NCBI RefSeq assembly: GCF_001730525.1
Contig: NZ_MDFN01000029.1
Location: 1 to 64,000 of the forward strand
Direction of reading: 5' to 3'
DNA length: 64,000 bases
Source: Arcticibacter eurypsychrophilus
GTDB lineage: Bacteria > Bacteroidota > Bacteroidia > Sphingobacteriales > Sphingobacteriaceae
The position numbers were made by a program, and so were the translations under genes. Positions 46,109-57,544 of the stretch are shown here, in pieces. Each line of letters opens with the position of its first letter. Within the stretch, counting starts at the first letter, position 1. The notes beneath the pieces were generated by a model that saw only the letters and a list, made by a program, of their open reading frames with translations, ran no database searches and was not told the DNA's origin.

Positions 46109-49100
46109 TTACTGGATAGTAAACTTCAGATTTATTCCAAAATTACTAAACGAGGTATTAAAAGTTTGCGAAGTATATGGCTTATTGACACTTCCATCAT
46201 AGAACAAACGGACATTTAACCGCTGATTCAATATATAATCCAAAGAAGGTTTTATACTGATTGTTTTAGCGCCTGATGACACTTCGGCATCTTCTACATC
46301 CGCACGATAAATAACCGTTTTTATATCATTTATAGCAACATCCATTTTAAGATTCACATCGTTCTTCGACTTCCTGGAGGCAAACAACCCAAAAGGAAAG
46401 CGGAAATTAGCGGAACGATAACCCATACCCATAACAAAACCCTTTTCTTCCTGCTGAGCAAGCTGACTATTGGTTAAGCTCAAGCTCAATCCCCTGGTTT
46501 GGCGGTATTCACAGTTCAGCGACACATTATTCTTCAACCGGAAGTCAACACCGATCAACGGAACGAACTGCTCAAATAAAGTCACTTGCGTAAACTGATA
46601 ATAAGGAAGAAAATTACCCTGCGCATCCTTCACACTCACCGCACCATCCACTTCTGCATATCGTACCAGCGAATTGAATCCATTTACATTATAAGTGGAA
46701 CGGTAGCTATGATTTAAATTAAAAGAGCTAAACATATTGCTAAAGAAATCGTACTTCGTTAAACCATTATATGAAATTCGCCAGTTTGGTATAGGTATGC
46801 CTGGAAAACGTTTCAAGCTAACAGATGAAACATCCTGTCCTGTATACGCAGCGATAAAAGAGGCTACAACAACATCCTGAGAGTTCTTACCATATCCATC
46901 CGCATAACCATCCGTCACACCATTTGAATTCGGATTTCCTGCAGCAAGTCTGGAGGATATAAGGGACCTGTTCGCCTCAAACTTCCGGAATAGATTGGTA
47001 TTTCCTGATGAAGCATTTTTCCCAAATGCAGTACGCAAGGCGATAAAGGAGATACTGAAGTCGCCACTTGTAACCGGACTTTGATTCTCAAACTCGTTGG
47101 TCACTTGGTTAAACCTGAAGTTAGTTGAATAATTAAAGTTCGAACTTTTCAATGCGATGAGCTCAATCCGCAAATCCTTGATAGGTTCAATCGTTCCTCT
47201 TAAATTGATATCTTCTTTTCTGCTGGTCACGTACAATTGATTCAGTAAGGTATCACGCGTAATCCAGCCCTTTTCAACCGCCTTTCCCCGTATATCTTGC
47301 TGACTTCCAAAAATGAAGCCCCAGCCCGGTGCATTTTCATCCAGATCATAACCAAGTAGATTTGTACCCGGAAGATAACCCGGCATAAACGTCCCATTTG
47401 TAATGGTATAAGCACCCGTCAAGTTTTTAATACTTGTAACCGTACCCACCAGGAAGGAACTTAAAGACCCTTTATCCCTGGATGCTTTCCGTACAAAATC
47501 AAACTTATTATATAACCCTACAAAATTTAAAGTTGGATTAATCTGGATGATCCTCGAATTCTGAATCGTATTACCGTAATCAATAGCCGGATCACGAAGC
47601 GTAATTAAAGGCTCGGTTTTCCAACTAAAATTAGTTCCATAACGGGCAATGACATTCGTCCAGCTGAACCCCGGAATCTTATTTACCGGAAGTGTATAGC
47701 TTACATTCATCGTGTGGTTATAATCAGTTGTCCGCCCCAGCTTTTTCAGGTTCTCCCAAATCGTGTCTCTTGCCAGTCCATTCACCTTTCCCTGCGGCTC
47801 ATCAATTATAGAATAATTCGTCGCGTTGAAATCCACCTGCAGAGACTTAGTCAAATTCCAGCTGATCCCATACAATCTGCTCATCTGAAAGTTCTTATTA
47901 AACGTGGACAGCGGCAACACATTTCCCGGATCATTATCCCGAAGCGAGTTTTCCGTATACAAACGGTCCACATCTATTCGAAAGTTCAGAACCGAGGGCA
48001 TGAGGTTGAAATTAAAATCACGCAATAGCGCAAATGTGTTCGACTTAATGATCTTCGCGAAAGGCGTGTAGTTCCTTGGTTTACTATTATAGTTATAGGC
48101 CAGACTTCCACGATAAGTCTTCTGTACTGATTTTTCAGTGATATAATCCCGGTGACTGTAATCCGTAAACGAATAAGAAGCACTCAGATTCTCCACATCC
48201 CAAATCCTGCTTTTACTCGTCGGATCCGTTTTGATTTTACGCACATTAGTCAGATTAAAACTCCTCCTTTGTGTATAATCATCTACGATCCGGTGAATAG
48301 AATCCTGCTTCGCTTTAGAAAGATTCTTCAACACTGTTTTTAACTCCAGATCCGAAGACCGTGGATCATATTGCGGCGTACTGTTCTGAGTGGAAACCTG
48401 CACAAACACCGGAATCTGAATTCCTGATTTAGCCGGGAAAAACTTACCGAGCTCTACATTAGCAGCTACGTCCACCGATTTGTCATCATTTCTGTTGCGC
48501 TCACTGGTACGCTGATCAATAGACCCGAAACCAACTGTACTTTTACTTCCCGAAACCGTCACATCAGCGAAATCAGCCAGTTTCGCATTCATTCTCGCTG
48601 TAGCAGCCCATCCCCCACGCTCGTCAAAATCCGTTAATCGCAGTTCATTGAACCATACCTGTCCCGATTTCTCTAATCCATCATCACCTCCCGGCCTGGT
48701 ACTGGTACGCAAAGGATTCTTAATCCCAACCATATAGACCCTCACCTTACTTAGATCGGGCTGTCCCATTACCCGGATGGTATTCAAGCCATCCGTATAC
48801 ACATAAGGCACATTTACGGGCCAGGGTAAGCCATCCAGTAAAGCACTGTTTCTTTCCGCCTTTGCAGCCTGCAGATTCTTAAGATCCAGATCCATCGCAT
48901 TGCTTTCAGGCCAGATCGAATACGGATCACCTGTACCTGCCGGAGTAATCTGCAACGGAATCTCATACTCATAGTAATTATCCTGATTATCCGTTCCTAT
49001 CCTGACTACAGCAGAAATTTCATTGTCCTGAAGCAAGTCGCCTTCCGCATGGATAAACATTTCCAAACGGCCATACGACCTGAAATCATTATAGCCTGTT

Positions 49101-52100
49101 TTAAATGCAGCCCTCGTATACCCATCCCTCAGATTCTTCACATTAACCAACAGCGATTGCTCATTTTGCTGCGTATCGCCCGTATAATTGGTTAAATCAC
49201 GCTCCCTGTTAATGCCAGGCGGTACCACATAAGGAATAGGACTACGCTTTCCATTCTCTTCAATATTGATCGTACTCACATCCAGAACCGAATTATCTAA
49301 ACCGGGGTTAGTGCCTAAAGTAGGATCAACCAATACTTTCGCCGGACTGCTCTCCGAATTATACCTGCGCCACTCCCCTCTTGCCAACTGTAATTTAGCC
49401 AGCCGAAGCACGGAAGAATCAGCAAAGTCAGTCATAAACATCCGCATAAAACGAATGGACTTAAAATCTTCAATATTTCCTACCCGCTGCTGATACTGCG
49501 AAATAGGAATTTTAAACTGATACCAGGAAACCTGTTGCGTACTTCCATTGGCCAGTTTCACTGTGGAAGTCACTTTATCTGCAATAAAGTTCTGACCCAC
49601 CACCATATCCTGTGGACGGATTGAAATCTTATACTGATAATATTCATCCGTTAACGACATGTTATTGTCCCGGTTAATATCCTCCCCATCCGGCAAAGAT
49701 GTCGCCGCTGAGTTCTCAATGCCGGTTTCCGAAAGCGACTGCGCTATCGTTTTCGAATTACCCTCTGTTCCATTGTACTTCTCATACCGCTTTAATATTC
49801 CGGCATTCGTATCTTCCAGACTTCCTCCTCTGTAATACTGATAATTATCTGATGATGGATCCGCATTGATCTCCGCAGCTGCAGAACTAGTCAACTGGCC
49901 CGATACTTGGTTCACAAACGGAGCGAAATATTGCTTCTCAATCCCGTCACCCAATCCATCCAAGCCCACATCCTGCACCTTTCTAACCTCTGGATTATTG
50001 TCAAACGCCTGAATAATAGGCTGAAGTTTAGGCACCCTTCCCCATTGCGTACTATCCGTGCGACTTTCGCCCCCATCAGCAGGCAATCCATTTTCCAATG
50101 ACTTCCTGCCATCTTTCAGGATATCCTCTGAGATATTACCCAAATTCAAATACAAATCTCCACCCTCCGAATTCGGTTTGTAAATAAAAGGATCCATCAT
50201 CCAAATCTCCACAAACTCCACGTTTAACGACTCAAAGTCAGTCGTTTCCAGTTTACGGAATAAACCGCCCCAACGGCTTTTTGGATTAAGCAGCTGCCCA
50301 TTCTGGTTCAGCCCGGTCGTCGTATAATTATAAGGACCTCGCAACATCGGATAAAACGCCAGGTCAAAAGTAGGCAGCGTCAGCGCCAAACCTGTAGGCG
50401 ACTGTTTCAGCGGAAATACCTCCTGCTCGTAAACCTCCCGCACATAATGATTCGAAAGCTCATCTTTATTCGAACGGATACTAGCAGGCGCAGTAGAACC
50501 CGCCCGGTTAAAAAATATAGGATCCAGGTTATAAAACGCCAAACGAGAACGATTATAACCATACGAACGATCATTACTCAGTGTTGATTCAGGAAACAAT
50601 TGCGGCGTACCCGATAATTGCCAGCCAATTGCACTCTTCAAATCTATAATAGAACGTGTCCCCTCAAAATCATCCACATAACTCACCCCATTCGTACTAC
50701 CGGCAAAATCCAGTGACTTAGGATGACCGGGAATCAGGTTGGCAAATTCACCCGACATCGTCACCGAAGAAAGCACCTTAGTATCAATAAATGGTATTTT
50801 ATCCACCATCCGTGTCAGCCATCTCGAATCTGAACTATAATTCGCATCAAGCCCCCACATCGTATTTGAAATAGGTTCCTCGCCAATGTTTACCTTAGCG
50901 GTCAAAGGTTTTTCCGTCAGGTTCATAATCGTTCCCCCAATATTAAAACGGTCGCTCACTTTATAATCCAGACGGGAGCCGAATAAAGAACGCTGCTGAA
51001 GTCCAAACAACTCATTACTCTCCAATTTAATCCGGATCGTCTGACCTGAATTCAGCAATGCCTGGTTCAGAATCCGCACCCTCCCAATATTATAATCCAC
51101 AGTAAAATCTACCCCCTCTGCCAGCGGAAGCGTCCCTGCGAAAACTTGTACAGAGCCAGCAGGAATATTAGTCGCGTTCAACTGAAACTCAGAACTAACT
51201 TCCGACTGATACGTTCCTTTAATAATATAGCGATTCAACTTTGGAAACAACTGTTGTGCAATCACACGCGTAGAGTCATACAACGGCTGATACGCATACT
51301 TATCCTTCAAACTTTGCTCAGCCGGCGTAAACTGGGCAGCCAGATCAGCACCGAAAGGCTCTACCAGCGGAAAAGTAATCCGGCCATAAAGAGGGTCAAT
51401 CGTAACGCCATCCACAAAATCAAACGTTCCATCAGCACCCCTATCGCCCGCCTGATTCAAATTATCCAGATCCGTTAACTGCAGCCAGCGTTGCCCAGCC
51501 GTATTCTGCCCTTCAGACATCTGCGGTTTCTCTACTCCCGAATTCTCATCCAGACGATAAACATTCAGATTAAAATCAGTTCTACTCACTTGGTAAGCCC
51601 CCAAAGAATAGATATTTTTCATCATCAGGTCCCAGGTAGGCAAACTCGTCTTCAAATTTTCATTCTTTAGCAACTTAGTCACCAATGTCTTTGGCGCATT
51701 CGGATCAACCGGAACATCCGACGAAAGCTGTCCCACCTGGTATTCCACACCATTACTATTATACCGATAGGCCACCGCCAAAACCTCATCTGCATTTAAT
51801 GCAAAATTAAGCGAGATATAACCCAAACGAGAATTAAGCACATACTCCTGATCGGTCAGCTTACGCGCATACGTTAATTTCGAGTAGTTATCCGTACCAC
51901 CATACTGTTGAAAATAAGCATTAATACCGTTCGAATTCGTCAGCAAAGCATCCTGGGGCAGGTTTTGCAACAAATTATTAGATTGCTGCGGAAATGCTGG
52001 ATCATTTATCGGTCCCCCCGCCGGAAGCTGCGAATATCCCCCTCCACCCTGAAATAAACCAGTCTGGTAAGGAGCATTCTCCCCTAGGTCCATAAAAGCC

Positions 52101-53191
52101 AGCACATCCCTTGAATCCGTTGCACTATTTGTACGGTTGGTAATCCATACCTCCACTTTCGTAATATTTACACTGCTCCTGATAATAGGAATACTTTGCA
52201 GCGCCTCATTATACCGGTTCCGAAAGTAATGCGCAAGAAAATAATGTTTGTTTGTCTCATAACTGTCCGCACTGATCCTGAACTCGTTCTGCTGCGAACC
52301 ATTTGTAATCGTGATCTCACTTTGCTGCGACTTCTGCTGCGAAAACACACTCGTCACACTCAATGGCCCAAACTGAAGCTGTGTTTTCAATCCAAATAAA
52401 GCCTGACTCCCTGTAATCAGGGAAGAACTCAGTGGCATACTCACATTCCCAATCTCGATCTTCTGTATAATATCATCCGGTTTACCCTTCAAATCCAGCT
52501 TAATCTCGTTTTCAAAGTCAAACTGCGATTCCGTATTGTAATTGGTCGCCATGCGAAACCGCGTACCAATCTGTCCCGTCACATTCATCTGAATCCGCTG
52601 ATCAAAATCCAGGTTAAATTGCTGCCTTTGCCTTTCCGTCAACAGCGGATTCTCATTTTTATTAATCTTGCCCGAAAGGGTGATATCCGCCGATCCTTGT
52701 GCACGAATGTCAATGTTCGTGCCCCCAAAAATGGTATTAAACAAAGGACTGTTCACCGAAAAGGAAGGAATTAACCCTCCCTGCTGTTTAGTTGAATCTA
52801 CCTTAGCTGAAGATATCCCTTTCCAGAAATCATATTTAAGCTGCTGATTTTCATACCGCTGGTAGTCATCTATGGTCATATATTGCGGAGCACGGTATAA
52901 ATGCTCGCCTATTTTCTCCTGAATGATGTAACGTCGGGTTGCCGGATCAAATTCAACCGTACGGATAATATTAGATGGATTGGGCAATATCATTCCCGAC
53001 GGTTTCCGAAGCTCTAAAAGACGCGAGTCTTTAAAAGGGTAGGGAACCCTTAAACTGTCCGCATGTTTATCTTGAGAATGTACCAGTCTATTTTGTGCAT
53101 ATAATGGTAATGCGGAGAAGGAAACAAGAAATAAAAACCATACTGCAACGACAGTATTAAATCGTTTAAAAACAGGGGATATTTCCGTAAT
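46109..53191 (-). CDS. sprA: SprA, giant outer-membrane translocon of the type 9 secretion / gliding system
   Basis: A protein of about 2360 residues. SprA is the very large outer-membrane beta barrel that forms the exit channel of the type 9 secretion system, and in gliding relatives is needed for surface motility. Many aromatic, Asn-rich beta segments and a C-terminal strand ending in Phe/Gln (GINLKFTIQ) fit a barrel. The first in-frame ATG (52993) starts 30 residues after a good signal peptide, AVWFLFLVSFSALPLYAQ. No ATG, GTG or TTG lies in the 66 codons above it; the frame opens after a TAA that overlaps ruvA. The best start is ATT at 53189-53191, sharing the final A of the ruvA stop. Confidence 0.9.
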   Translation of the reverse strand: MTEISPVFKRFNTVVAVWFLFLVSFSALPLYAQNRLVHSQDKHADSLRVPYPFKDSRLLELRKPSGMILPNPSNIIRTVEFDPATRRYIIQEKIGEHLYRAPQYMTIDDYQRYENQQLKYDFWKGISSAKVDSTKQQGGLIPSFSVNSPLFNTIFGGTNIDIRAQGSADITLSGKINKNENPLLTERQRQQFNLDFDQRIQMNVTGQIGTRFRMATNYNTESQFDFENEIKLDLKGKPDDIIQKIEIGNVSMPLSSSLITGSQALFGLKTQLQFGPLSVTSVFSQQKSQQSEITITNGSQQNEFRISADSYETNKHYFLAHYFRNRYNEALQSIPIIRSSVNITKVEVWITNRTNSATDSRDVLAFMDLGENAPYQTGLFQGGGGYSQLPAGGPINDPAFPQQSNNLLQNLPQDALLTNSNGINAYFQQYGGTDNYSKLTYARKLTDQEYVLNSRLGYISLNFALNADEVLAVAYRYNSNGVEYQVGQLSSDVPVDPNAPKTLVTKLLKNENLKTSLPTWDLMMKNIYSLGAYQVSRTDFNLNVYRLDENSGVEKPQMSEGQNTAGQRWLQLTDLDNLNQAGDRGADGTFDFVDGVTIDPLYGRITFPLVEPFGADLAAQFTPAEQSLKDKYAYQPLYDSTRVIAQQLFPKLNRYIIKGTYQSEVSSEFQLNATNIPAGSVQVFAGTLPLAEGVDFTVDYNIGRVRILNQALLNSGQTIRIKLESNELFGLQQRSLFGSRLDYKVSDRFNIGGTIMNLTEKPLTAKVNIGEEPISNTMWGLDANYSSDSRWLTRMVDKIPFIDTKVLSSVTMSGEFANLIPGHPKSLDFAGSTNGVSYVDDFEGTRSIIDLKSAIGWQLSGTPQLFPESTLSNDRSYGYNRSRLAFYNLDPIFFNRAGSTAPASIRSNKDELSNHYVREVYEQEVFPLKQSPTGLALTLPTFDLAFYPMLRGPYNYTTTGLNQNGQLLNPKSRWGGLFRKLETTDFESLNVEFVEIWMMDPFIYKPNSEGGDLYLNLGNISEDILKDGRKSLENGLPADGGESRTDSTQWGRVPKLQPIIQAFDNNPEVRKVQDVGLDGLGDGIEKQYFAPFVNQVSGQLTSSAAAEINADPSSDNYQYYRGGSLEDTNAGILKRYEKYNGTEGNSKTIAQSLSETGIENSAATSLPDGEDINRDNNMSLTDEYYQYKISIRPQDMVVGQNFIADKVTSTVKLANGSTQQVSWYQFKIPISQYQQRVGNIEDFKSIRFMRMFMTDFADSSVLRLAKLQLARGEWRRYNSESSPAKVLVDPTLGTNPGLDNSVLDVSTINIEENGKRSPIPYVVPPGINRERDLTNYTGDTQQNEQSLLVNVKNLRDGYTRAAFKTGYNDFRSYGRLEMFIHAEGDLLQDNEISAVVRIGTDNQDNYYEYEIPLQITPAGTGDPYSIWPESNAMDLDLKNLQAAKAERNSALLDGLPWPVNVPYVYTDGLNTIRVMGQPDLSKVRVYMVGIKNPLRTSTRPGGDDGLEKSGQVWFNELRLTDFDERGGWAATARMNAKLADFADVTVSGSKSTVGFGSIDQRTSERNRNDDKSVDVAANVELGKFFPAKSGIQIPVFVQVSTQNSTPQYDPRSSDLELKTVLKNLSKAKQDSIHRIVDDYTQRRSFNLTNVRKIKTDPTSKSRIWDVENLSASYSFTDYSHRDYITEKSVQKTYRGSLAYNYNSKPRNYTPFAKIIKSNTFALLRDFNFNLMPSVLNFRIDVDRLYTENSLRDNDPGNVLPLSTFNKNFQMSRLYGISWNLTKSLQVDFNATNYSIIDEPQGKVNGLARDTIWENLKKLGRTTDYNHTMNVSYTLPVNKIPGFSWTNVIARYGTNFSWKTEPLITLRDPAIDYGNTIQNSRIIQINPTLNFVGLYNKFDFVRKASRDKGSLSSFLVGTVTSIKNLTGAYTITNGTFMPGYLPGTNLLGYDLDENAPGWGFIFGSQQDIRGKAVEKGWITRDTLLNQLYVTSRKEDINLRGTIEPIKDLRIELIALKSSNFNYSTNFRFNQVTNEFENQSPVTSGDFSISFIALRTAFGKNASSGNTNLFRKFEANRSLISSRLAAGNPNSNGVTDGYADGYGKNSQDVVVASFIAAYTGQDVSSVSLKRFPGIPIPNWRISYNGLTKYDFFSNMFSSFNLNHSYRSTYNVNGFNSLVRYAEVDGAVSVKDAQGNFLPYYQFTQVTLFEQFVPLIGVDFRLKNNVSLNCEYRQTRGLSLSLTNSQLAQQEEKGFVMGMGYRSANFRFPFGLFASRKSKNDVNLKMDVAINDIKTVIYRADVEDAEVSSGAKTISIKPSLDYILNQRLNVRLFYDGSVNKPYTSQTFNTSFSNFGINLKFTIQ

Positions 53192-53775
53192 TACAAACTT
53201 TTAAGTGCAAATTTAATGAGCTGCTCTACTGATAAGTCACCAGTCTCTCTTTTATATACATTATCTAAAGCTTTTTCTGCTACATTCTTTGCAAAACCTA
53301 ACATTACCAATGCAGACAAAGCTTCGTTTTTAATCGTATTATACTGGGGAAGAGATGATAAGGTTTCAATCCCTTCTTTTTTTAATTTATCCTGCAATTC
53401 CAGGATCATTCTTTGTGCAGTCTTCGGACCTATTCCTTTAATCTTCTGGATCAGAGGCACGTCCCCCTTCACAATTGCAATCTGGATCTCATCAGGCGTA
53501 ATCGACGATAAGATCATCCGTCCGGTACCGGGACCAATTCCCGACACAGAAATCAGATGAAGGAATACACGTCGTTCTCCTTCATCTGCGAACCCGTATA
53601 AAGTATGCGCATCTTCTTTAATATGCTGCCAAACGTACAGCTTACAATTCTCCGTTTCCGGCAGCTTAGCATAAGTATGAATGGATATATTGATGTGGTA
53701 ACCTACGCCACCAGCTTCTATAATCACATACGCAGCGCATTTAAACACCAACTTTCCATCAATATAAGCGAACAT
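53191..53775 (-). CDS. ruvA: Holliday junction branch migration protein RuvA
   Basis: A 194-residue RuvA. An N-terminal OB fold (MFAYIDGKLVFKCAAYVII) is followed by two helix-hairpin-helix motifs (LISVSGIGPGTGRMIL and IQKIKGIGPKTAQRMILEL) and a C-terminal domain that contacts RuvB. It forms the tetramer holding the four-way junction. It is 8 bp after the malic enzyme gene and ends in TAATT, which leads into sprA. Confidence 0.97.
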   Translation of the reverse strand: MFAYIDGKLVFKCAAYVIIEAGGVGYHINISIHTYAKLPETENCKLYVWQHIKEDAHTLYGFADEGERRVFLHLISVSGIGPGTGRMILSSITPDEIQIAIVKGDVPLIQKIKGIGPKTAQRMILELQDKLKKEGIETLSSLPQYNTIKNEALSALVMLGFAKNVAEKALDNVYKRETGDLSVEQLIKFALKSL

Positions 53776-53783
53776 ACTTTCTA

Positions 53784-56075
53784 CTATTTAAATAACATTT
53801 GAGCAGCATCTTTTTGCTTCTCCTGAACTTCCACCACCGCAATGGTCACCATGTTGACGATCTCGCGCACAGAACTTCCCATTTGCAAAACGTGCACCGG
53901 TTTGTTTAAACCTAATAAAATAGGTCCCACAGCCTCCGCTTCGCCCAATTCCTGAAGTAATTTATAAGCAATATTTCCTGACTCCAGGTTAGGGAATACC
54001 AAAGTATTCGCAGGAGCGTCAATCAGCTTACTGAAAGGGAAATTTTCTTTCAGCAAACATTTGTTTACTGCAAAGTTCCCCTGCATTTCACCATCTACCA
54101 CTATCTGTGGATAATATTCATGCAACAAACGAACAGCCTCCCTGGTCTTTTCAGGAACAACCCCTTCATTGGAGCCGAAATTCGAATAAGACAATACAGC
54201 AATCCGGGGACTGACATTAAACTTCCGCACAGACTTATCCAGCAAAAGTGCAATGCTGACCAGATCCTCAGCAGTAGGATCTTTATTTACAGTGGTATCC
54301 CCAAAAAACACAGGGCCCTTTTTCGTCAGCATCATATACATCCCAGCCACACGATTAATCTCCGGATCAGCACCAATTACCTGTAAAGCAGGTTTCAGTG
54401 TGGAGCCATAATCATTCGTCAAACCAGTAATTAAGGCATCCGCATCACCAAACTGTACCATACTTGATCCGTAATAATTACGGTCACGCATCAGTTTACG
54501 TGCCTGGAATAAACTTACACCCCTTCTTTTTCTCTTTTGATATAGGAATTCCGAATACTCCTCAAAACGGTCACCACTCTCAAGCGGGTCAATAATTGTG
54601 ACGCCCCTCAAATCCAGGTCGTGCTCCTTGATGATCTTTAAAATATTCGTTCTGTTGCCCAATAAGATAGGAGTCGCTATTCCCTCCTCTTTCACGATCT
54701 GAGCCGCTTTTAAAATCTTGTATTGATCCGCCTCAGCAAAAACCACACGCTTCGGATCCAGCTTAGCCCTGTTGCTCAATGCTCTTAAAATAGCATCGTC
54801 ACCACCCAGGCGCCTGCTTAACTGCTCCTTATATGCATCCCAATCCGTAATTACAGTACGCGCAACACCCGATTCAATAGCCGCAAAAGCCACTGCCGAT
54901 GATACCGTTGTAATCAAACGCGGATCCATTGGTTTCGGGATGATATAATCCTTTCCAAACTTCAAATTCTGGATATTATACGCCAGCATCACCGCTTCAG
55001 GAACCGTTTTCTTTGCCATATCAGCAATAGCCCTAACCGCAGCAATCTTCATTTCCTCATTGATTGTGGTCGCCCGCACATCCATTGCACCGCGAAAAAT
55101 GTAGGGAAAGCCCAATACATTATTCACCATATTCGGATAATCCGAACGGCCGGTCGCCATAATAAGATCCTGACGGGTAGCAGTAGCCAATTCATACGAA
55201 ATCTCAGGGTTTGGATTCGCCATCGCGAAAACAATAGGGTCCTTTGCCATAGAAAGCAAAGCAGCAGCAGAAAGCGAATCAGCAGCCGAAAGCCCGATAA
55301 ATACATCCGCATTCACCATTGCCTCTTCCAGTGTATGCAAGTCCTTCGTAGTGGCAAACTCTTTCTTCAACGCCTCCAGGTTTACACGATCAGCACGAAT
55401 CACACCCTTTCGGTCCACCATCACAATATTTTCCCGCTTTGCACCCAGCGTAACATACATTCTGGAACAGGATATCGCAGCAGCACCCGCACCATTCACT
55501 ACGATACGCACCTTATCCAGGTCCTTATTTTGCAGCTCGCAGGCATTCAATAAAGCAGCAGTAGAAATGATCGCCGTACCATGCTGATCATCATGCATCA
55601 CCGGAATCTTCATCTCTGCCTTCAAGCGGCGCTCAATTTCAAAACACTCCGGAGCCTTAATATCTTCCAGGTTAATCCCACCAAAAGTAGGTTCCAACGC
55701 TTTCACAATCGTTACAAACTCATCAATATCCGTGGTATTCAACTCGAGGTCAAACACATCAATATCTGCGAAAATCTTAAAAAGTAATCCCTTTCCCTCC
55801 ATCACAGGTTTACCTGCTTCCGGACCAATATTTCCCAGTCCCAATACCGCAGTACCGTTACTGATCACCGCAACTAAATTACCTTTAGCTGTATATTTAT
55901 AAACATCTTCTACGTTTTCAACGATCTTCAAACAAGGTTCAGCTACTCCCGGAGAATAGGCTAAAGTAAGGTCACGCTGTGAATTAGTAGGTTTGGTTGG
56001 TATGACCTCAATTTTACCCGGACGCCCCTGCGAATGATAATCCAGCGCATCTTTTTGCTTATTTAATTTATCCAT
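53784..56075 (-). CDS. maeB: NADP-dependent malic enzyme (MaeB type)
   Basis: A 763-residue two-domain malic enzyme that decarboxylates malate to pyruvate. The N-terminal catalytic part (about 1-430) has [20 protein letters not shown] and [10 protein letters not shown]; the C-terminal part (about 440-763) is a phosphotransacetylase-like domain thought to regulate the enzyme. Length is standard for MaeB. It precedes ruvA by 8 bp. Confidence 0.96.
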   Translation of the reverse strand: MDKLNKQKDALDYHSQGRPGKIEVIPTKPTNSQRDLTLAYSPGVAEPCLKIVENVEDVYKYTAKGNLVAVISNGTAVLGLGNIGPEAGKPVMEGKGLLFKIFADIDVFDLELNTTDIDEFVTIVKALEPTFGGINLEDIKAPECFEIERRLKAEMKIPVMHDDQHGTAIISTAALLNACELQNKDLDKVRIVVNGAGAAAISCSRMYVTLGAKRENIVMVDRKGVIRADRVNLEALKKEFATTKDLHTLEEAMVNADVFIGLSAADSLSAAALLSMAKDPIVFAMANPNPEISYELATATRQDLIMATGRSDYPNMVNNVLGFPYIFRGAMDVRATTINEEMKIAAVRAIADMAKKTVPEAVMLAYNIQNLKFGKDYIIPKPMDPRLITTVSSAVAFAAIESGVARTVITDWDAYKEQLSRRLGGDDAILRALSNRAKLDPKRVVFAEADQYKILKAAQIVKEEGIATPILLGNRTNILKIIKEHDLDLRGVTIIDPLESGDRFEEYSEFLYQKRKRRGVSLFQARKLMRDRNYYGSSMVQFGDADALITGLTNDYGSTLKPALQVIGADPEINRVAGMYMMLTKKGPVFFGDTTVNKDPTAEDLVSIALLLDKSVRKFNVSPRIAVLSYSNFGSNEGVVPEKTREAVRLLHEYYPQIVVDGEMQGNFAVNKCLLKENFPFSKLIDAPANTLVFPNLESGNIAYKLLQELGEAEAVGPILLGLNKPVHVLQMGSSVREIVNMVTIAVVEVQEKQKDAAQMLFK

Positions 56076-56140
56076 TTTTGCCCATTAAGAAGGGGCAAAA
56101 TTACAATTCTTTATATACAAGATTTAGAAAATAATATATT

Positions 56141-57532
56141 TTATAATTCATCTAAGTTCCGTTTCCCCTCTTTCCACTGTTTACTGAACGATTTAGGCGC
56201 TACAACAGGCAATTCACGGTGTTTTCCCCAACTTTTCTTAAAGAATGTGTTTAACATCATATTCTTTACCTTACCGCCCAACAGGTCCACCCAGCGACGC
56301 TTGAGCATAGCCATTTTCCATCCTTTCCAGCCAATTACCTCCACTTTGGGCGATAGTCCTGCCGAAACAGAATCCCTGCGGTTCAGCAATAACATTTTGT
56401 GGATATCAATCTTCACCGGACAAACTTCCGAACATTTACCACATAAACTCGAAGCAAAACTCAAATGCTTAAACTCCTCCATACCACTTAAATGCGGTGT
56501 AATAATAGAACCAATCGGGCCGCTATACGTCGTTTCATACGTGTGGCCACCAATATTTTTATAAATCGGACAAGCATTCAAACAAGCCCCGCAACGAATA
56601 CAGTATAATCCCTGCCGCTGTTCTTTCTGTGCCAGCAAGTTCGTGCGCCCATTATCCAGCAAAATCACATACATCTCTTCCGGACCATCCGTTTCGCCAT
56701 CCTGACGCGGACCACCTAAAATAGTATTATATACCGTCAGGTTTTGTCCCGTACCATGCGTAGAAAGCATTGGCCAAAACAAATCCAGGTCATTAAGAGA
56801 AGGAATCACTTTCTCCACACCAGCAATCGTAATCTGGATCCGCGGAAAAGTAGTCGAAAGCCTGGCATTCCCTTCATTTTCGGTAACCGCCACACTGCCC
56901 ACATCCGAAAGCAGAAAATTAGCCCCAGTAATGCCCACATCTGCAGTCGTATATTTCTCCCGCAGCAGCACTCTGGCCTTAGCCGTTAACTGTTCCGGTG
57001 TCGCATCCGCAGGCGTATCAAACCGCTCATGGAACAGTTTGGCAATATCCTCCTTGCTCAAATGCATGGCAGGAGTCACAATATGATAAGGCTTTTGTCC
57101 CAGCAGTTGCACAATAAATTCACCCAGGTCACTCTCCAGCGAGTCAATCTGATTGGCCTCCAGAAACTCATTCAAATGAATCTCCTCCGTAGTCATCGAC
57201 TTCGATTTAATCACCGTTTTGGCATTCGCACGCCTGATGATCTGCAGAATTTCCGCCTGCGCCTCCTCCTTATCATTCGCCCAGATCACCTTTCCGCCCT
57301 TTTTCTGAAAGTTCGACTCAAACTCCAGCAGATACTTATCCAGGTTCTCCATCACTTTCCACTTAATCACATGCCCCTTTTTCTTAGAAGCCTCCAGATT
57401 AGCCAATTTGGAAAGACCACGATTTACCGCAGTGGTATAGCGTCCAATATTAAAGTTGATGATCCGGCGATGATCCAGATCAAACGCCTTTTCTTCCGAA
57501 ACCTGTTGAAACTCCTCAGCGAATTTTGTCAT
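56141..57532 (-). CDS. LutB/LldF-like iron-sulfur protein
   Basis: A 463-residue protein with an LUD domain (about 70-300) followed by two 4Fe-4S sites (CIRCGACLNACP and CGKCSEVCP). LutB takes part, with LutA and LutC, in oxidising L-lactate to pyruvate. Neither partner lies nearby, so the name is by family only. It starts 12 bp after the M61 gene ends and is co-directional with maeB. Confidence 0.9.
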   Translation of the reverse strand: MTKFAEEFQQVSEEKAFDLDHRRIINFNIGRYTTAVNRGLSKLANLEASKKKGHVIKWKVMENLDKYLLEFESNFQKKGGKVIWANDKEEAQAEILQIIRRANAKTVIKSKSMTTEEIHLNEFLEANQIDSLESDLGEFIVQLLGQKPYHIVTPAMHLSKEDIAKLFHERFDTPADATPEQLTAKARVLLREKYTTADVGITGANFLLSDVGSVAVTENEGNARLSTTFPRIQITIAGVEKVIPSLNDLDLFWPMLSTHGTGQNLTVYNTILGGPRQDGETDGPEEMYVILLDNGRTNLLAQKEQRQGLYCIRCGACLNACPIYKNIGGHTYETTYSGPIGSIITPHLSGMEEFKHLSFASSLCGKCSEVCPVKIDIHKMLLLNRRDSVSAGLSPKVEVIGWKGWKMAMLKRRWVDLLGGKVKNMMLNTFFKKSWGKHRELPVVAPKSFSKQWKEGKRNLDEL

Positions 57533-57544
57533 ACCTAAATTCCG

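Noticed and set aside
47714-48343. Plus-strand frames inside sprA and other long genes
   Set aside because: They are shadows of the long minus-strand genes, with unusual composition and no recognisable domains.
52993-52993. ATG at 52993 as the true start of sprA
   Set aside because: It would remove an in-frame signal peptide that an outer-membrane protein needs, so the upstream non-standard start is preferred.
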